64,000 nucleotides of DNA. It comes from CAYLHF01 sp964383365 (GTDB lineage: Bacteria > Bacteroidota > Rhodothermia > Rhodothermales > UBA10348). This document shows positions 44,445-52,972 of this stretch, in pieces (position 1 is the stretch's first letter; each line of letters starts with the position of its first letter). The position numbers were made by a program, and so were the translations under genes. The notes beneath the pieces were generated by a model, which saw only the letters and a program-made list of their open reading frames with translations, was not told where the DNA came from and ran no database searches. The stretch lies in contig CAYLHF010000012.1 in assembly GCA_964383365.1 (NCBI GenBank), forward strand, positions 25,239-89,238, written 5' to 3'.

Positions 44445-44485
44445 AGTTCAGCCTGCCCCTTCGTTCGAAAGAACCGTTGACCGTT

Positions 44486-45859
44486 ATGAACAAGCAGAGA
44501 AAGTGGGTTCTCCACGGAACCCTCCTCATCACGTTCCTGCTGACATCGCGATGCACTGACCGTGCTCCGACGTCTGCCATGGAATCTGACCCGGTATTCT
44601 CCGTCGAGAGTACTGCCAAGACTCGCCATATGAACCTCCTCGGGACGTCCTTCGATGCTCTCGGGAAGGGCTCAGGCACGGCACAAATAATCGTCAAATT
44701 TTCCAACCCTACGCTTGATGCGAATGGTTGGCTTCGTCGCTATGGATGGCTCAGGCGATACGGCTGGCTGCGACGTCATGACGTGACAGGATCCATAGTC
44801 GATCTGGGTGTGGCCGCGACGATGAATAAAAAAGATATTCGGAAGGCCCTCGGAATCGGAGATCATGAAGACGCGCTGGCTACAGCCATCGAGTTGTTGT
44901 CCGGAGATCCGGATGTGAGTCTTATCGAACCGGATATTCCGGTGTCCGGTCCTGACGGCGGGTTCTCCGGAGCGAAGATGAAAGACCAGTATATCTCGTG
45001 GGGGATCCGTGATATCGGAGCGATCGGAGGGTCTGACGGAGAGGATCAGGATGACGGCGATGATGAGGATCGGGACGAGATGGATGATGTGGAAGACGTA
45101 AGCGTTTTCGTTCTCGATACGGCATTTGGCAAAGACGATCTTAATCTGAAAGAGGAGCGTATTTTCAGTAACGGTAAGGGGCCTAAATACTTCACACACG
45201 GCTATCATATTGCGGCGACAATCGGAGCAAAAGACAATGACAAGGGTGTTTTGGGCGTTGCTCCAGGTGTGGAAATGAACAGTTTTGTTGTTCTCAATGC
45301 GGCGGGGAAAACAGATGAATCCGTGGTCATTCAGGCATTGAATGAAGTCATGGCCTATGCCGCGTCGAACGGCGACAAGCATTCGAATCCCATCATTGTC
45401 AGTCTCAGTCTCGGGGAGAACATCCATTCAACAGAGGCTACGCTTCTCGATGACGCTATCACGGACGCAGTAGCCATGGGTATCACCGTGGTTGTCTCGG
45501 CAGGTAATGACGGCGTCGATGCCGCTACGGTCACACCCGCCCATGCATCCGGAGCCATCACAGTCGGTGCGTATGATCATGATCACGACTGGGCATCGTT
45601 TTCGAACTATGGTAAGACCGTCAATATCGTAGCTCCCGGAGTCGATGTCGTTTCTCTGGGACGGATCAAAAAGGGACGGACGGAACTGACTATCGCAACC
45701 GGCACATCCATGGCGGTACCCTATGTAGTCGGTGCCGCAGCTCGTTACCTGAGTGAGCACCCGGGAGCCGACCGTGAGGAAGTCCTCAACGCCCTGATGA
45801 GCTCACCGATCTCCGGTCCAGATGGTGCAAGTTATCCTATGGTCACCGTCAGAGAGTAG
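44486..45859 (+). CDS. Subtilisin-like S8 family serine protease
   Basis: 457 residues from ATG 44486 (a TTG three codons earlier is weaker). Signal-like N-terminus (GTLLITFLLTSRC; the lipobox is poor because Arg precedes Cys). A propeptide-like region (~30-165) contains three exact-in-protein GWLRR(Y/H) repeats at residues 81-98. A very acidic stretch (183-204) precedes the S8 domain, with catalytic Asp211 (VLDTA), His238 (THGYHIAATIG), oxyanion Asn341 (SAGND) and Ser408 (GTSMAVP). All catalytic residues are intact. The gene sits alone behind a sigma-54 promoter and before a strong terminator, so it is probably a regulated exported protease. No T9SS domain is present. Confidence 0.93.
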   Translation: MNKQRKWVLHGTLLITFLLTSRCTDRAPTSAMESDPVFSVESTAKTRHMNLLGTSFDALGKGSGTAQIIVKFSNPTLDANGWLRRYGWLRRYGWLRRHDVTGSIVDLGVAATMNKKDIRKALGIGDHEDALATAIELLSGDPDVSLIEPDIPVSGPDGGFSGAKMKDQYISWGIRDIGAIGGSDGEDQDDGDDEDRDEMDDVEDVSVFVLDTAFGKDDLNLKEERIFSNGKGPKYFTHGYHIAATIGAKDNDKGVLGVAPGVEMNSFVVLNAAGKTDESVVIQALNEVMAYAASNGDKHSNPIIVSLSLGENIHSTEATLLDDAITDAVAMGITVVVSAGNDGVDAATVTPAHASGAITVGAYDHDHDWASFSNYGKTVNIVAPGVDVVSLGRIKKGRTELTIATGTSMAVPYVVGAAARYLSEHPGADREEVLNALMSSPISGPDGASYPMVTVRE

Positions 45860-45891
45860 ACCGTATACAGGAACGGGATCCAGACCAGCTT

Positions 45892-45932
45892 TTGAGCCGC
45901 TCTCGACTGAGTCGAGAGCGGCTCAATTTTTT
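45892..45932 (+). terminator. Rho-independent terminator of the S8 protease gene
   Basis: A 16-bp perfect stem (45892-45907 with 45911-45926) with a 3-nt loop, followed by TTTTTT. It lies 33 bp after the protease stop codon and is among the strongest terminators in the window. Confidence 0.92.
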
Positions 45933-45996
45933 CGTTCCAATGCACATCGCACGCCGAGAAAAACCCCGAAATATATGGCCGCCCTGAATCATTAAT

Positions 45997-46047
45997 GTGT
46001 CTCACATGAGACACGCATGAGACACCGACGAGACACTTTCTGTGTCT
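45997..46047. repeat. GAGACAC repeat cluster with 11-bp period
   Basis: Three direct GAGACAC copies begin at 46008, 46019 and 46030, exactly 11 bp apart. They are flanked by inverted copies GTGTCTC (45997) and GTGTCT (46042). GTGTCTC-ACAT-GAGACAC (45997-46014) and AGACAC-N5-GTGTCT (46031-46047) can each form hairpins. The cluster lies between convergent genes, so it could be a terminator for the leftward gene or a protein-binding array. Confidence 0.6.
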
Positions 46048-46111
46048 TTTGACGGGCCCGAGACCTGGATGCAACCGCAACACCCGTCGTGGAGGGAGCC
46101 GTCTACACCCA

Positions 46112-47614
46112 CTAACGAATGAGCGTCAGCGTGTGGGTTCGCTGTCCAGACGGAGCCACCAACCTGCATAGATAGGTTCCGCCGGCGAGTTGATCGGGCG
46201 TGAACTCCATCTCGTGTACCCCCATCGAGAGCCTGCCAGAGAACACAGAACCCACTCTCCGACCCGTCATATCGAATACGTCCACGGAAACATCGCCCGC
46301 CTTTGCGATGGAAAACCGGATCGTTGTTCGGTCCGAGAACGGATTGGGGTAGTTTTCGAATGTGGACTCGATGTCTAACGGAGCATCCTGATCCGTCCGT
46401 TCTGTCAATCGGTTACCGTCATAGACCGCTTCGCCCGTTCCGTCTGATACGGCTCGATGAGAGGCTGAAAGGTCTACACGCGTGGGGATTTCGACGTATC
46501 TCTTTCCCCCGGCTGTCTGAATTCTAATCGTGTATTGATCGGGTATTTCACGTACGATCCAGGTCCACGAGCGTTCTTCAAGTGGAATACCTGACGCCAG
46601 CGTAGTAAAGTCATTTCCACTTCCGCGCGAAATCAAGATATCGACACTTCCGGATCGAAAACCTTTGTATTTCCACGTGATGGGCACCTCATCGTTAATA
46701 ACAACAGAAGAGAGCCCGGTTTTGTCAGGGGCAATCATAACTCCAAGTTCGTACGGCGTAATGCGCACCTTTCCCCGTACATCGACAAATTGCCCCGTTG
46801 TCTGATCGTAAATTCCGACATCATAGGAACCTGATCCGTCCAGACAGTCAATCCGCATGGGTTCACGGGGTAATTCAATCCGGACCACCTCGGTTTGTCC
46901 TGCCGGAATCCGAAGCTTTGCCGTCGTCACGTGGCAATCGAGTTGAAGGAATACCGGTCCACCTGTTCTGACAGGTGCCATATAAATGTCCAGTGGATAC
47001 TCGCCCGAATCGTGCTTAGTCGTGTTGGAAACAGACAGACTCAACAAACGGCCATCTCGGCGATCCATTGGGATACGGGTAGTCGAAACCGATTCAGCAT
47101 CTTCAGGAGATAAGGTGAGATGAACCCAATTGTCGAAACGTACGGTCTCGGTCGGTCCCTGAAACCCATCATCTGTCATCGCCCGGACGTACCACGTTCC
47201 CGGCGAGAGACAGGCAATGTCATCCGGACGAATGGTAACATCGCCCGAGAGCGCTTCGTCCGGATCAAAATGGAATTCAAGCGACGAGACCATGCAGTCG
47301 TTGAGATCGACCTGGGTATCCGATGAAAAGTACAAGCTGATATAGTCGGTCCGAAACTCGGTCTTATTATTTCTGGCAGCTACCCGAAGTACGATCACCT
47401 GATCCTCCCCTTCCGGAGGAGTCAATCCGATATCTGAAACAACACTCAAGAAATGGTTGGTATCGCCCGGAGTCCCCGGGTTTCCCATCGTGCCAGAGAT
47501 ACGTCTGTTCGAGACTGTGTCCCCATCGAACTGCTGTAATAAAACCAACGCTCCGCCAAAAAAAACGACGAACAGGATCAGTAAAACGCGTTTTCGGGCA
47601 GACCTGGTCTTCAT
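46112..47614 (-). CDS. T9SS-sorted surface protein of unknown function
   Basis: About 500 residues from ATG 47614, where a clear signal/anchor begins (MKTRSARKRVLLILFVVFF); the frame extends upstream but into the antiporter's promoter region. The middle is beta-rich, with two CARDB/Ig-like stretches (residues ~50-170 and ~190-300) and four to six cysteines likely to pair after export. The last ~85 residues are a T9SS type A sorting domain (NYPNPFSDRTTIRFS ... GTYLCRLVAP). No catalytic motif recognised. It is divergent from the antiporter and convergent with the S8 protease. Probably an adhesin or structural surface protein, but that is a guess. Confidence 0.8.
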   Translation of the reverse strand: MKTRSARKRVLLILFVVFFGGALVLLQQFDGDTVSNRRISGTMGNPGTPGDTNHFLSVVSDIGLTPPEGEDQVIVLRVAARNNKTEFRTDYISLYFSSDTQVDLNDCMVSSLEFHFDPDEALSGDVTIRPDDIACLSPGTWYVRAMTDDGFQGPTETVRFDNWVHLTLSPEDAESVSTTRIPMDRRDGRLLSLSVSNTTKHDSGEYPLDIYMAPVRTGGPVFLQLDCHVTTAKLRIPAGQTEVVRIELPREPMRIDCLDGSGSYDVGIYDQTTGQFVDVRGKVRITPYELGVMIAPDKTGLSSVVINDEVPITWKYKGFRSGSVDILISRGSGNDFTTLASGIPLEERSWTWIVREIPDQYTIRIQTAGGKRYVEIPTRVDLSASHRAVSDGTGEAVYDGNRLTERTDQDAPLDIESTFENYPNPFSDRTTIRFSIAKAGDVSVDVFDMTGRRVGSVFSGRLSMGVHEMEFTPDQLAGGTYLCRLVAPSGQRTHTLTLIR

Positions 47615-47753
47615 CACAAGAGAGGTATAACAATGCGTGTGGTACCGGATATCACTAAATACACTATTCTTGCCAAAAAGTGAGATATGTTTCATTCGGA
47701 GCTTGATCGCGCACGCGTATCTTGTTGACCTCGTTCCACCACCGTGCGCATCC

Positions 47754-48986
47754 ATGGATTTATTTACGCTCTCGGCCGTCCTGATCTGCCTGGCTGCTGC
47801 CTTCAGCTACATCAATTACTCGTTTATCGGTCTGCCGACCACGATCGGCGTGATGCTGATATCCCTGATCATCTCGCTCGCGGTCGTCATATTCCATTCT
47901 TTCGGGTTGCACGCCGGATTGAATTCTGAAGAGATCCTCCGGAGTATCGATTTTGACGCGACTATCTTCCGGGGAATGCTGAGTTTTCTCCTGTTCGCAG
48001 GGGCTTTACATGTCAATCTCAATGACCTCCGAGATCGGAAATGGGTCATCGGTACGCTGGCAACGGTCGGTGTCCTGATTTCTACAGTCCTCGTCGGATC
48101 GGCTACCTGGTTGATACTCCAGTGGATGGGACTCGCCCTTCCATTTATTTACTGTCTGCTGTTCGGAGCCTTGATTTCGCCCACCGACCCGATAGCTGTG
48201 ATGGGTATCCTGAAGACAGCGGGTGCTCCGAAGAGTCTCGAAACGAAAATCGCCGGTGAGTCTCTTTTTAACGACGGCGTAGGGGTCGTTGTTTTTATCG
48301 TGATTCTGGAACTGGCAACCGGAATCGGAGCAGTGGATGCCTCGGAAATAACGATTCTCTTTCTCCGTGAGGCGGTCGGTGGCGCCCTTTTCGGCGTGGT
48401 TGTGGGATACCTGGCCTTTCAAATGCTTCGGCGTGTCGACGATTATCAGGTCGAAGTCTTGATTACACTCGCAACGGTGATGGGTGGATATGCGCTGGCC
48501 ACTTCGATGCATCTGTCAGGCTTGATTGCAACCGTTATGTCCGGGCTCCTGGTCGGCAATCAGGGCCGGCTACTTGGGATGTCCGAAAAGACCAGGCATC
48601 ACCTGGATATTTTCTGGGAGCTGATAGATGAGATCCTGAACGCCGTTCTGTTCGTCCTCATGGGGCTCGAAGTCCTCATTCTGACCTTCACGGAACAGTA
48701 CCTGCTTGCTGGCCTTATGATTATTCCAGCCGTTGTTCTGGCGAGATTCGTATCGGTAGCCTGTCCCGTCCTCGCCCTGAGACCGGTCTGGAAATTCAGC
48801 CCGGGAGCAATCCGAATTATGACGTGGAGTGGACTGAGAGGAGGCATTTCTGTAGCACTCGCGCTCTCGCTCCCGCAGGGACCCGAACGCGATATCATCA
48901 TCGCGATTACCTATATCGTCGTGGTGTTTACGATCCTGGTGCAGGGCCTGACTCTTCGCAAGCTGGTTAAGAGGGTCGTAGGATGA
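47754..48986 (+). CDS. CPA1-type Na+/H+ antiporter
   Basis: 410 residues from ATG 47754; an upstream in-frame ATG would add 39 unrelated residues. About twelve membrane helices with the NhaP/CPA1 signature: ISPTDPIAVMGILKTAGAPKSLETKIAGESLFNDGVGVV, in which the ND pair of FNDG is the ion-binding site. TWSGLRGGISVALALSLP near the C-terminus is also conserved. It exchanges sodium (or potassium) for protons across the inner membrane, relevant for a marine or halotolerant host. There is no long cytoplasmic regulatory tail. Confidence 0.95.
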   Translation: MDLFTLSAVLICLAAAFSYINYSFIGLPTTIGVMLISLIISLAVVIFHSFGLHAGLNSEEILRSIDFDATIFRGMLSFLLFAGALHVNLNDLRDRKWVIGTLATVGVLISTVLVGSATWLILQWMGLALPFIYCLLFGALISPTDPIAVMGILKTAGAPKSLETKIAGESLFNDGVGVVVFIVILELATGIGAVDASEITILFLREAVGGALFGVVVGYLAFQMLRRVDDYQVEVLITLATVMGGYALATSMHLSGLIATVMSGLLVGNQGRLLGMSEKTRHHLDIFWELIDEILNAVLFVLMGLEVLILTFTEQYLLAGLMIIPAVVLARFVSVACPVLALRPVWKFSPGAIRIMTWSGLRGGISVALALSLPQGPERDIIIAITYIVVVFTILVQGLTLRKLVKRVVG

Positions 48987-49046
48987 CAATCATCTGTTAA
49001 CTCGCTGTCAACTTTTTTTCAAATTGATGAAAGGGACGGCAGCCGG

Positions 49047-49553
49047 TCAACCACCCCTCTCTGCCAGATCCATGCCAAGTGTTTTCGTCCTGAGTTTGTG
49101 ACAGATTTCGATCGAGCGTTTGATTCGCGTCTCGACTCGCTTTGCGCTGTTCGGATAGTATGCAATCGACCGGCGTTTCCCTACGGATAAGGAATAGAAC
49201 CTGTCCGAGGCTTCCTTGTCCTGATCAAGGGCGATTCGAAATTCCTCGCACAGGTCGACGGCATCTGGATTCGGATCCGACCAGATGGATACCTCGACAA
49301 TGTCTCCCGGAATAACTCCGATATCCCGGAGATATGACAGGTTGACCATTACTGAGTCTTCTCCTTCGGAATTCGAAAACAGGCATCGCCTGAGTGGGTG
49401 GCCTCTGATTTCGATGATGACGCGTCTCGTTCCTGATCCAATCAAATCATTCGCTATCTCACCCGGTACCGGGATGAAATGATATGGGATCCGTGGCCGG
49501 TCCATTCGAAGAACGGGTCCAGCGAAATAGTGAATGAAATCAGCGTCTTCCAT
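49047..49553 (-). CDS. DUF1905/YdeI (OmpD-associated) family protein
   Basis: 168 residues. The N-terminal ~95 residues are a small beta-barrel of DUF1905 type (YHFIPVPGEIANDL ... VNLSYLRDIGVIPGDIVEVSI). The C-terminal ~60 residues carry the YdeI/OmdA pattern (GKRRSIAYYPNSAKRVETRIKRS). YdeI-type proteins have been linked to resistance to cationic peptides and polymyxin in enterobacteria; whether that holds here is unknown. No signal or membrane segment. It is transcribed away from the cbb3 oxidase genes. Confidence 0.8.
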   Translation of the reverse strand: MEDADFIHYFAGPVLRMDRPRIPYHFIPVPGEIANDLIGSGTRRVIIEIRGHPLRRCLFSNSEGEDSVMVNLSYLRDIGVIPGDIVEVSIWSDPNPDAVDLCEEFRIALDQDKEASDRFYSLSVGKRRSIAYYPNSAKRVETRIKRSIEICHKLRTKTLGMDLAERGG

Positions 49554-49914
49554 ATGATATGGACACGTATTGCACGTACGAGTTCAGGCCGTAATACAAT
49601 ACTGTTTTTCGACGATTCCGCAAATACGTTCAACCATTTCCCTACACTGGCTTGCCTCTCTCAGACGGTCAGCAGCCAGCGGCAACCCCGATACGGCATG
49701 GGTAATAAAACAACTGGGAGAATATCTGACACTCGATGCCCCCAATTCCACGTCCCGAATTCTGAATGAGTCGTTAAGAGCCAATTTTTCATGGTGGCGT
49801 CATTTAGGATATTGGTATCTTCAATCTGTCCGTCGAAACCGAATACCTTTAATCGTGAAATCACGCAGTCGAATGGAATCCACGAACCCACCCTATAGAG
49901 GCGGAGCGGCTCAG
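49554..49914. promoter_or_regulatory. Divergent upstream region of ccoN
   Basis: 361 bp between the DUF1905 gene and ccoN. The ccoN frame is open across most of it, but the translation does not resemble CcoN and lacks a ribosome site, so I treat it as non-coding. I looked for an FNR box (TTGAT-N4-ATCAA) and for -24/-12 elements and found neither. No stem-loop or repeat is evident. Confidence 0.45.
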
Positions 49915-51339
49915 ATGAGGACTACCGTAATCTCGTACGATGAAAAGATTGTACGACAGTTTGTCATCGCGACAGCCGTCTGGGGAACAGTCGGGATGCT
50001 TGTCGGTGTTCTGATTGCCCTCCAGTTATCGTTCTGGAAAGCGAATATGGGACCACTGCTCTCCTTTGGCCGCCTTCGACCGTTGCACACCAACGCCGTC
50101 ATTTTTGCATTCGCCGGAAACGCCATTTTCGCCGCCATCTACTATTCGACTCAGAGACTCTGCAAAGCGCGGATGTTCAGCGATACGATGAGCAGGATTC
50201 ACTTCTGGGGCTGGCAAGCGATCATCGTATCGGCTGCAATTACACTCCCGTTGGGGCTTTCTACGAGCAAGGAATACGCCGAGTTGGAGTGGCCCATTGA
50301 CATTGCCATCGCGGTTGTATGGGTCATATTCGCCGTCAATTTCTTCATGACATTGAAACAACGGCGAGAACGTCATATGTACGTGGCACTCTGGTTCTAC
50401 ATTGCCACAATTGTAACGGTCGCCGTGCTGCACATCGGCAACAGCCTCGAAGTACCGGCTGCTCTCTTCAAGAGTTATCCGATCTATGCCGGTGTCCAGG
50501 ATGCCTTCGTTCAGTGGTGGTACGGACATAACGCCGTCGCCTTCTTCCTGACGACACCGTTCCTGGGTCTGATGTACTACTTCCTCCCGAAAGCGGCTGA
50601 GCGACCCATTTTTTCCTACCGGCTTTCCATCGTCCACTTCTGGTCGCTCGTATTCATCTATATATGGGCCGGTCCCCATCATCTGATCTATACCGCACTG
50701 CCAGAATGGGCCGTCACGCTTGGAATGGTATTCTCGGTCATGCTCTGGATGCCGAGTTGGGGAGGCATGATCAATGGCCTGTTTACCCTTCGCGGTGCCT
50801 GGTACAAGTTGAGGGACAGCGTTGTACTGAAAATGTATGTCATTGGTATCACGTTTTACGGAATGTCAACGTTCGAGGGACCGATGCTGTCCGTCAAATC
50901 AGTCAATGCCCTCAGTCACTATACGGACTGGACCATCGGTCACGTGCACGCTGGCGCGTTGGGATGGAACGGATTCATGACCTTCGGAATGATCTATTGG
51001 CTGCTTCCGAAACTGTGGCGAACCGACCTGTGGAGTAAGCGTCTGGCAACCACCCATTTCTGGGTCGGAACGATTGGCATGCTGCTCTACGTCATGTCGA
51101 TGTATACCGCCGGTATCACACAGGGTCTCATGTGGCGCGCGTTCGACGATGCAGGACGACTGCTCTATCCCGATTTCGTCGAAACGGTAACACAGATCGT
51201 GCCCATGTACTGGGTCCGTTTCGTAGGTGGTACCCTGTATCTGTCCGGTACCATCATGCTCAGTATCAATATGTGGATGACCATCAGGAAGGCCCCCAAA
51301 AGTCTTCCTGATCCGTCGTTCGAAGTGGCCACAGCATGA
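49915..51339 (+). CDS. ccoN: cbb3-type cytochrome c oxidase subunit I
   Basis: 474 residues from ATG 49915, the usual CcoN length, with GCGGAG upstream; the frame is open much further 5'. Twelve membrane helices. LRPLHTNAVIFAFAGNA holds a heme b ligand His, WWYGHNAVAFFLT the Cu(B)/Tyr-region His, PHHLIYTALPEW the His pair, and SHYTDWTIGHVHAGALGWNG the conserved block with heme ligands. This is the catalytic subunit that reduces oxygen at a high-affinity heme b3-Cu(B) site and pumps protons. It overlaps ccoO by 4 bp. Confidence 0.97.
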   Translation: MRTTVISYDEKIVRQFVIATAVWGTVGMLVGVLIALQLSFWKANMGPLLSFGRLRPLHTNAVIFAFAGNAIFAAIYYSTQRLCKARMFSDTMSRIHFWGWQAIIVSAAITLPLGLSTSKEYAELEWPIDIAIAVVWVIFAVNFFMTLKQRRERHMYVALWFYIATIVTVAVLHIGNSLEVPAALFKSYPIYAGVQDAFVQWWYGHNAVAFFLTTPFLGLMYYFLPKAAERPIFSYRLSIVHFWSLVFIYIWAGPHHLIYTALPEWAVTLGMVFSVMLWMPSWGGMINGLFTLRGAWYKLRDSVVLKMYVIGITFYGMSTFEGPMLSVKSVNALSHYTDWTIGHVHAGALGWNGFMTFGMIYWLLPKLWRTDLWSKRLATTHFWVGTIGMLLYVMSMYTAGITQGLMWRAFDDAGRLLYPDFVETVTQIVPMYWVRFVGGTLYLSGTIMLSINMWMTIRKAPKSLPDPSFEVATA

Positions 51340-52073
51340 ATCCAAATTCTGCCAATCGAATTGAAAGTGAAATGAATACGTCAGATCAAACAGAAGGAAT
51401 GCACCGGAAACTGGAGGGGTGGCCGCTGGTGTTCACCATTCTTGTTACCGTGGCGATCCTGGTCGGTGGCACGGTGGAGTTCCTGCCTCTTGCCCTGGTC
51501 AGCAGCAACATCCCTCGAATCAGCACGATAACACCCTACACACCGCTCGAACTCGCCGGTCGGGATATTTACATACGAGAGGGGTGCAACAACTGTCATT
51601 CACAGATGGTTCGTCCGTTCCGACACGAACTCGAACGCTATGGTGAATACGGCAAACCAGGAGAATTTGTCTATGACCGACCCTTTCTCTGGGGATCCAA
51701 ACGAACCGGACCGGACCTGTTGAGGATTGGCGGCAAGTACCCGGATCTCTGGCACGTACGGCACATGGAGAATCCCCGTTCCACAAGTCCCAATTCGATC
51801 ATGCCTCCGTACAATTGGCTCCTGGCGAATGTACTCGATCTGGACGATCTGCCATCGAAGTTGCGGGCGCTGAAATTCCTCGGTACGCCGTATTCAGACA
51901 CCGATATTGCCGGCGCAGTTGAGACGGCCAGGAGTCAGGCTCGCACTCTTGCCAGGCGTGTGACAGCCGACGGTGGACCATCGGGGCTTGAGAACAAGGA
52001 AATTATGGCCATGGTGGCCTATCTGCAGCGCCTAGGAACAGATCTGAAAAAAAGTTCTCAGACGAAACAGTAA
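51336..52073 (+). CDS. ccoO: cbb3-type cytochrome c oxidase subunit II (monoheme)
   Basis: 245 residues. One N-terminal membrane helix (PLVFTILVTVAILVGGTVEF) and a periplasmic cytochrome c domain. Heme attachment is GCNNCHSQMVRPF, and the axial Met is in NSIMPPY. TGPDLLRIGGKYPDLWHVRHMENPR is characteristic of CcoO. It relays electrons from CcoP or soluble cytochromes to CcoN. Translationally coupled to ccoN through ATGA. Confidence 0.97.
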   Translation: MNPNSANRIESEMNTSDQTEGMHRKLEGWPLVFTILVTVAILVGGTVEFLPLALVSSNIPRISTITPYTPLELAGRDIYIREGCNNCHSQMVRPFRHELERYGEYGKPGEFVYDRPFLWGSKRTGPDLLRIGGKYPDLWHVRHMENPRSTSPNSIMPPYNWLLANVLDLDDLPSKLRALKFLGTPYSDTDIAGAVETARSQARTLARRVTADGGPSGLENKEIMAMVAYLQRLGTDLKKSSQTKQ

Positions 52074-52094
52074 ACAACCGAATCGGCAACGGAT

Positions 52095-52277
52095 ATGTTC
52101 AAAGATGTAGTTCAAGCGATGGATACCGGACTGCTTGCCTTCATCGGTCTGTTCACATTCATCGTAGCATTCGGCCTGATCCTCGCGCGTGCCTTTCTGC
52201 TTTCTCGCAAGGAACGGACGGAAGCCAAGAACATACCCTTCGACGATCCGACCGAAGTCAATCCGAATCAGCTTTGA
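52095..52277 (+). CDS. ccoQ: cbb3 oxidase small subunit CcoQ
   Basis: 60 residues with a single hydrophobic helix (LLAFIGLFTFIVAFGLILARAF) and a charged C-terminus (EAKNIPFDDPTE), the typical CcoQ layout. It stabilises the oxidase assembly. It lies 21 bp after ccoO and 12 bp before ccoP. Confidence 0.88.
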   Translation: MFKDVVQAMDTGLLAFIGLFTFIVAFGLILARAFLLSRKERTEAKNIPFDDPTEVNPNQL

Positions 52278-52289
52278 TCCACTATTGAA

Positions 52290-52904
52290 ATGACTACAAC
52301 GGACCCTTCCAATACCGCGCAGCCGTCGTCCGATCCGGATGACCAGCAATTGCGCGAGCACACATACGATGGAATCCAGGAATACGATAACCCCATGCCT
52401 GGATGGTGGTTATGGATCTTTTACGCCACCATACTTTTTGCGATTCTCTATCCCCTGGGTGTCCACGTCTTCGGACTGATTCCAACGTACCAGGAAGACC
52501 TGGTCTCGGGTCAGGCCGAGATTCAGGCGTTGCGCACCGCCTATGAAGAGGCCAATCCAACCTTTCAGGCGGATTCTACCACCTTTGCAAAGTATCTGGG
52601 TGTCCCTGAACATATTGAAGCCGGAAAGGCGCTCTTTCAAACCAGTTGTTCCGTGTGTCACGGAAAGAGTGCAGAAGGACTCATTGGCCCCAATCTGACC
52701 GATAACGCCTGGATCCATGGAAATAAAAACACGGATCTCTTTTTGGTGATCACCAATGGCGTTCAGAAAAAGGGAATGGCGGCATGGGGAAAAATCCTTT
52801 CACCGGAAGAACGTATGCAACTGATTACCTTCATTCGCTCGATCGCCGGCACGAATCCGGCCGGTGCCAAACCCGCACAGGGAGAAGTATACGAGAATGT
52901 CTGA
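52290..52904 (+). CDS. ccoP: cbb3-type cytochrome c oxidase subunit III, monoheme form
   Basis: 204 residues. The N-terminal block YDGIQEYDNPMPGWWLWIFYATI is diagnostic of CcoP and carries its membrane helix. Only one cytochrome c domain follows, with CSVCH at residues 120-124 and the axial Met in KKGMAAWG. Textbook CcoP is ~290-310 residues with two hemes, so this is a short, single-heme form. No trace of a second CX2CH is seen and there is no frameshift sign downstream. It would be the electron entry point of the oxidase. Confidence 0.94.
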   Translation: MTTTDPSNTAQPSSDPDDQQLREHTYDGIQEYDNPMPGWWLWIFYATILFAILYPLGVHVFGLIPTYQEDLVSGQAEIQALRTAYEEANPTFQADSTTFAKYLGVPEHIEAGKALFQTSCSVCHGKSAEGLIGPNLTDNAWIHGNKNTDLFLVITNGVQKKGMAAWGKILSPEERMQLITFIRSIAGTNPAGAKPAQGEVYENV

Positions 52905-52972
52905 CTCCCCCCGGACTTCTTTCTGCTTCCTGAATCCTCTCCAACCCGCACTCAGAATGAGCGGTAAATGAA

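Noticed and set aside
44672..45427. 251-codon reverse frame opposite the S8 protease
   Set aside because: The protease has all catalytic residues and its own promoter and terminator; the opposite frame shows no domain.
49570..49914. 115-residue N-terminal extension of ccoN
   Set aside because: The translated extension does not resemble CcoN, whereas ATG 49915 has a ribosome site and gives the family length.
49554..49914. FNR box or sigma-54 site controlling the cbb3 operon
   Set aside because: No TTGAT-N4-ATCAA was found. A TGG...TTGCA resemblance near 49558 has the wrong spacing.
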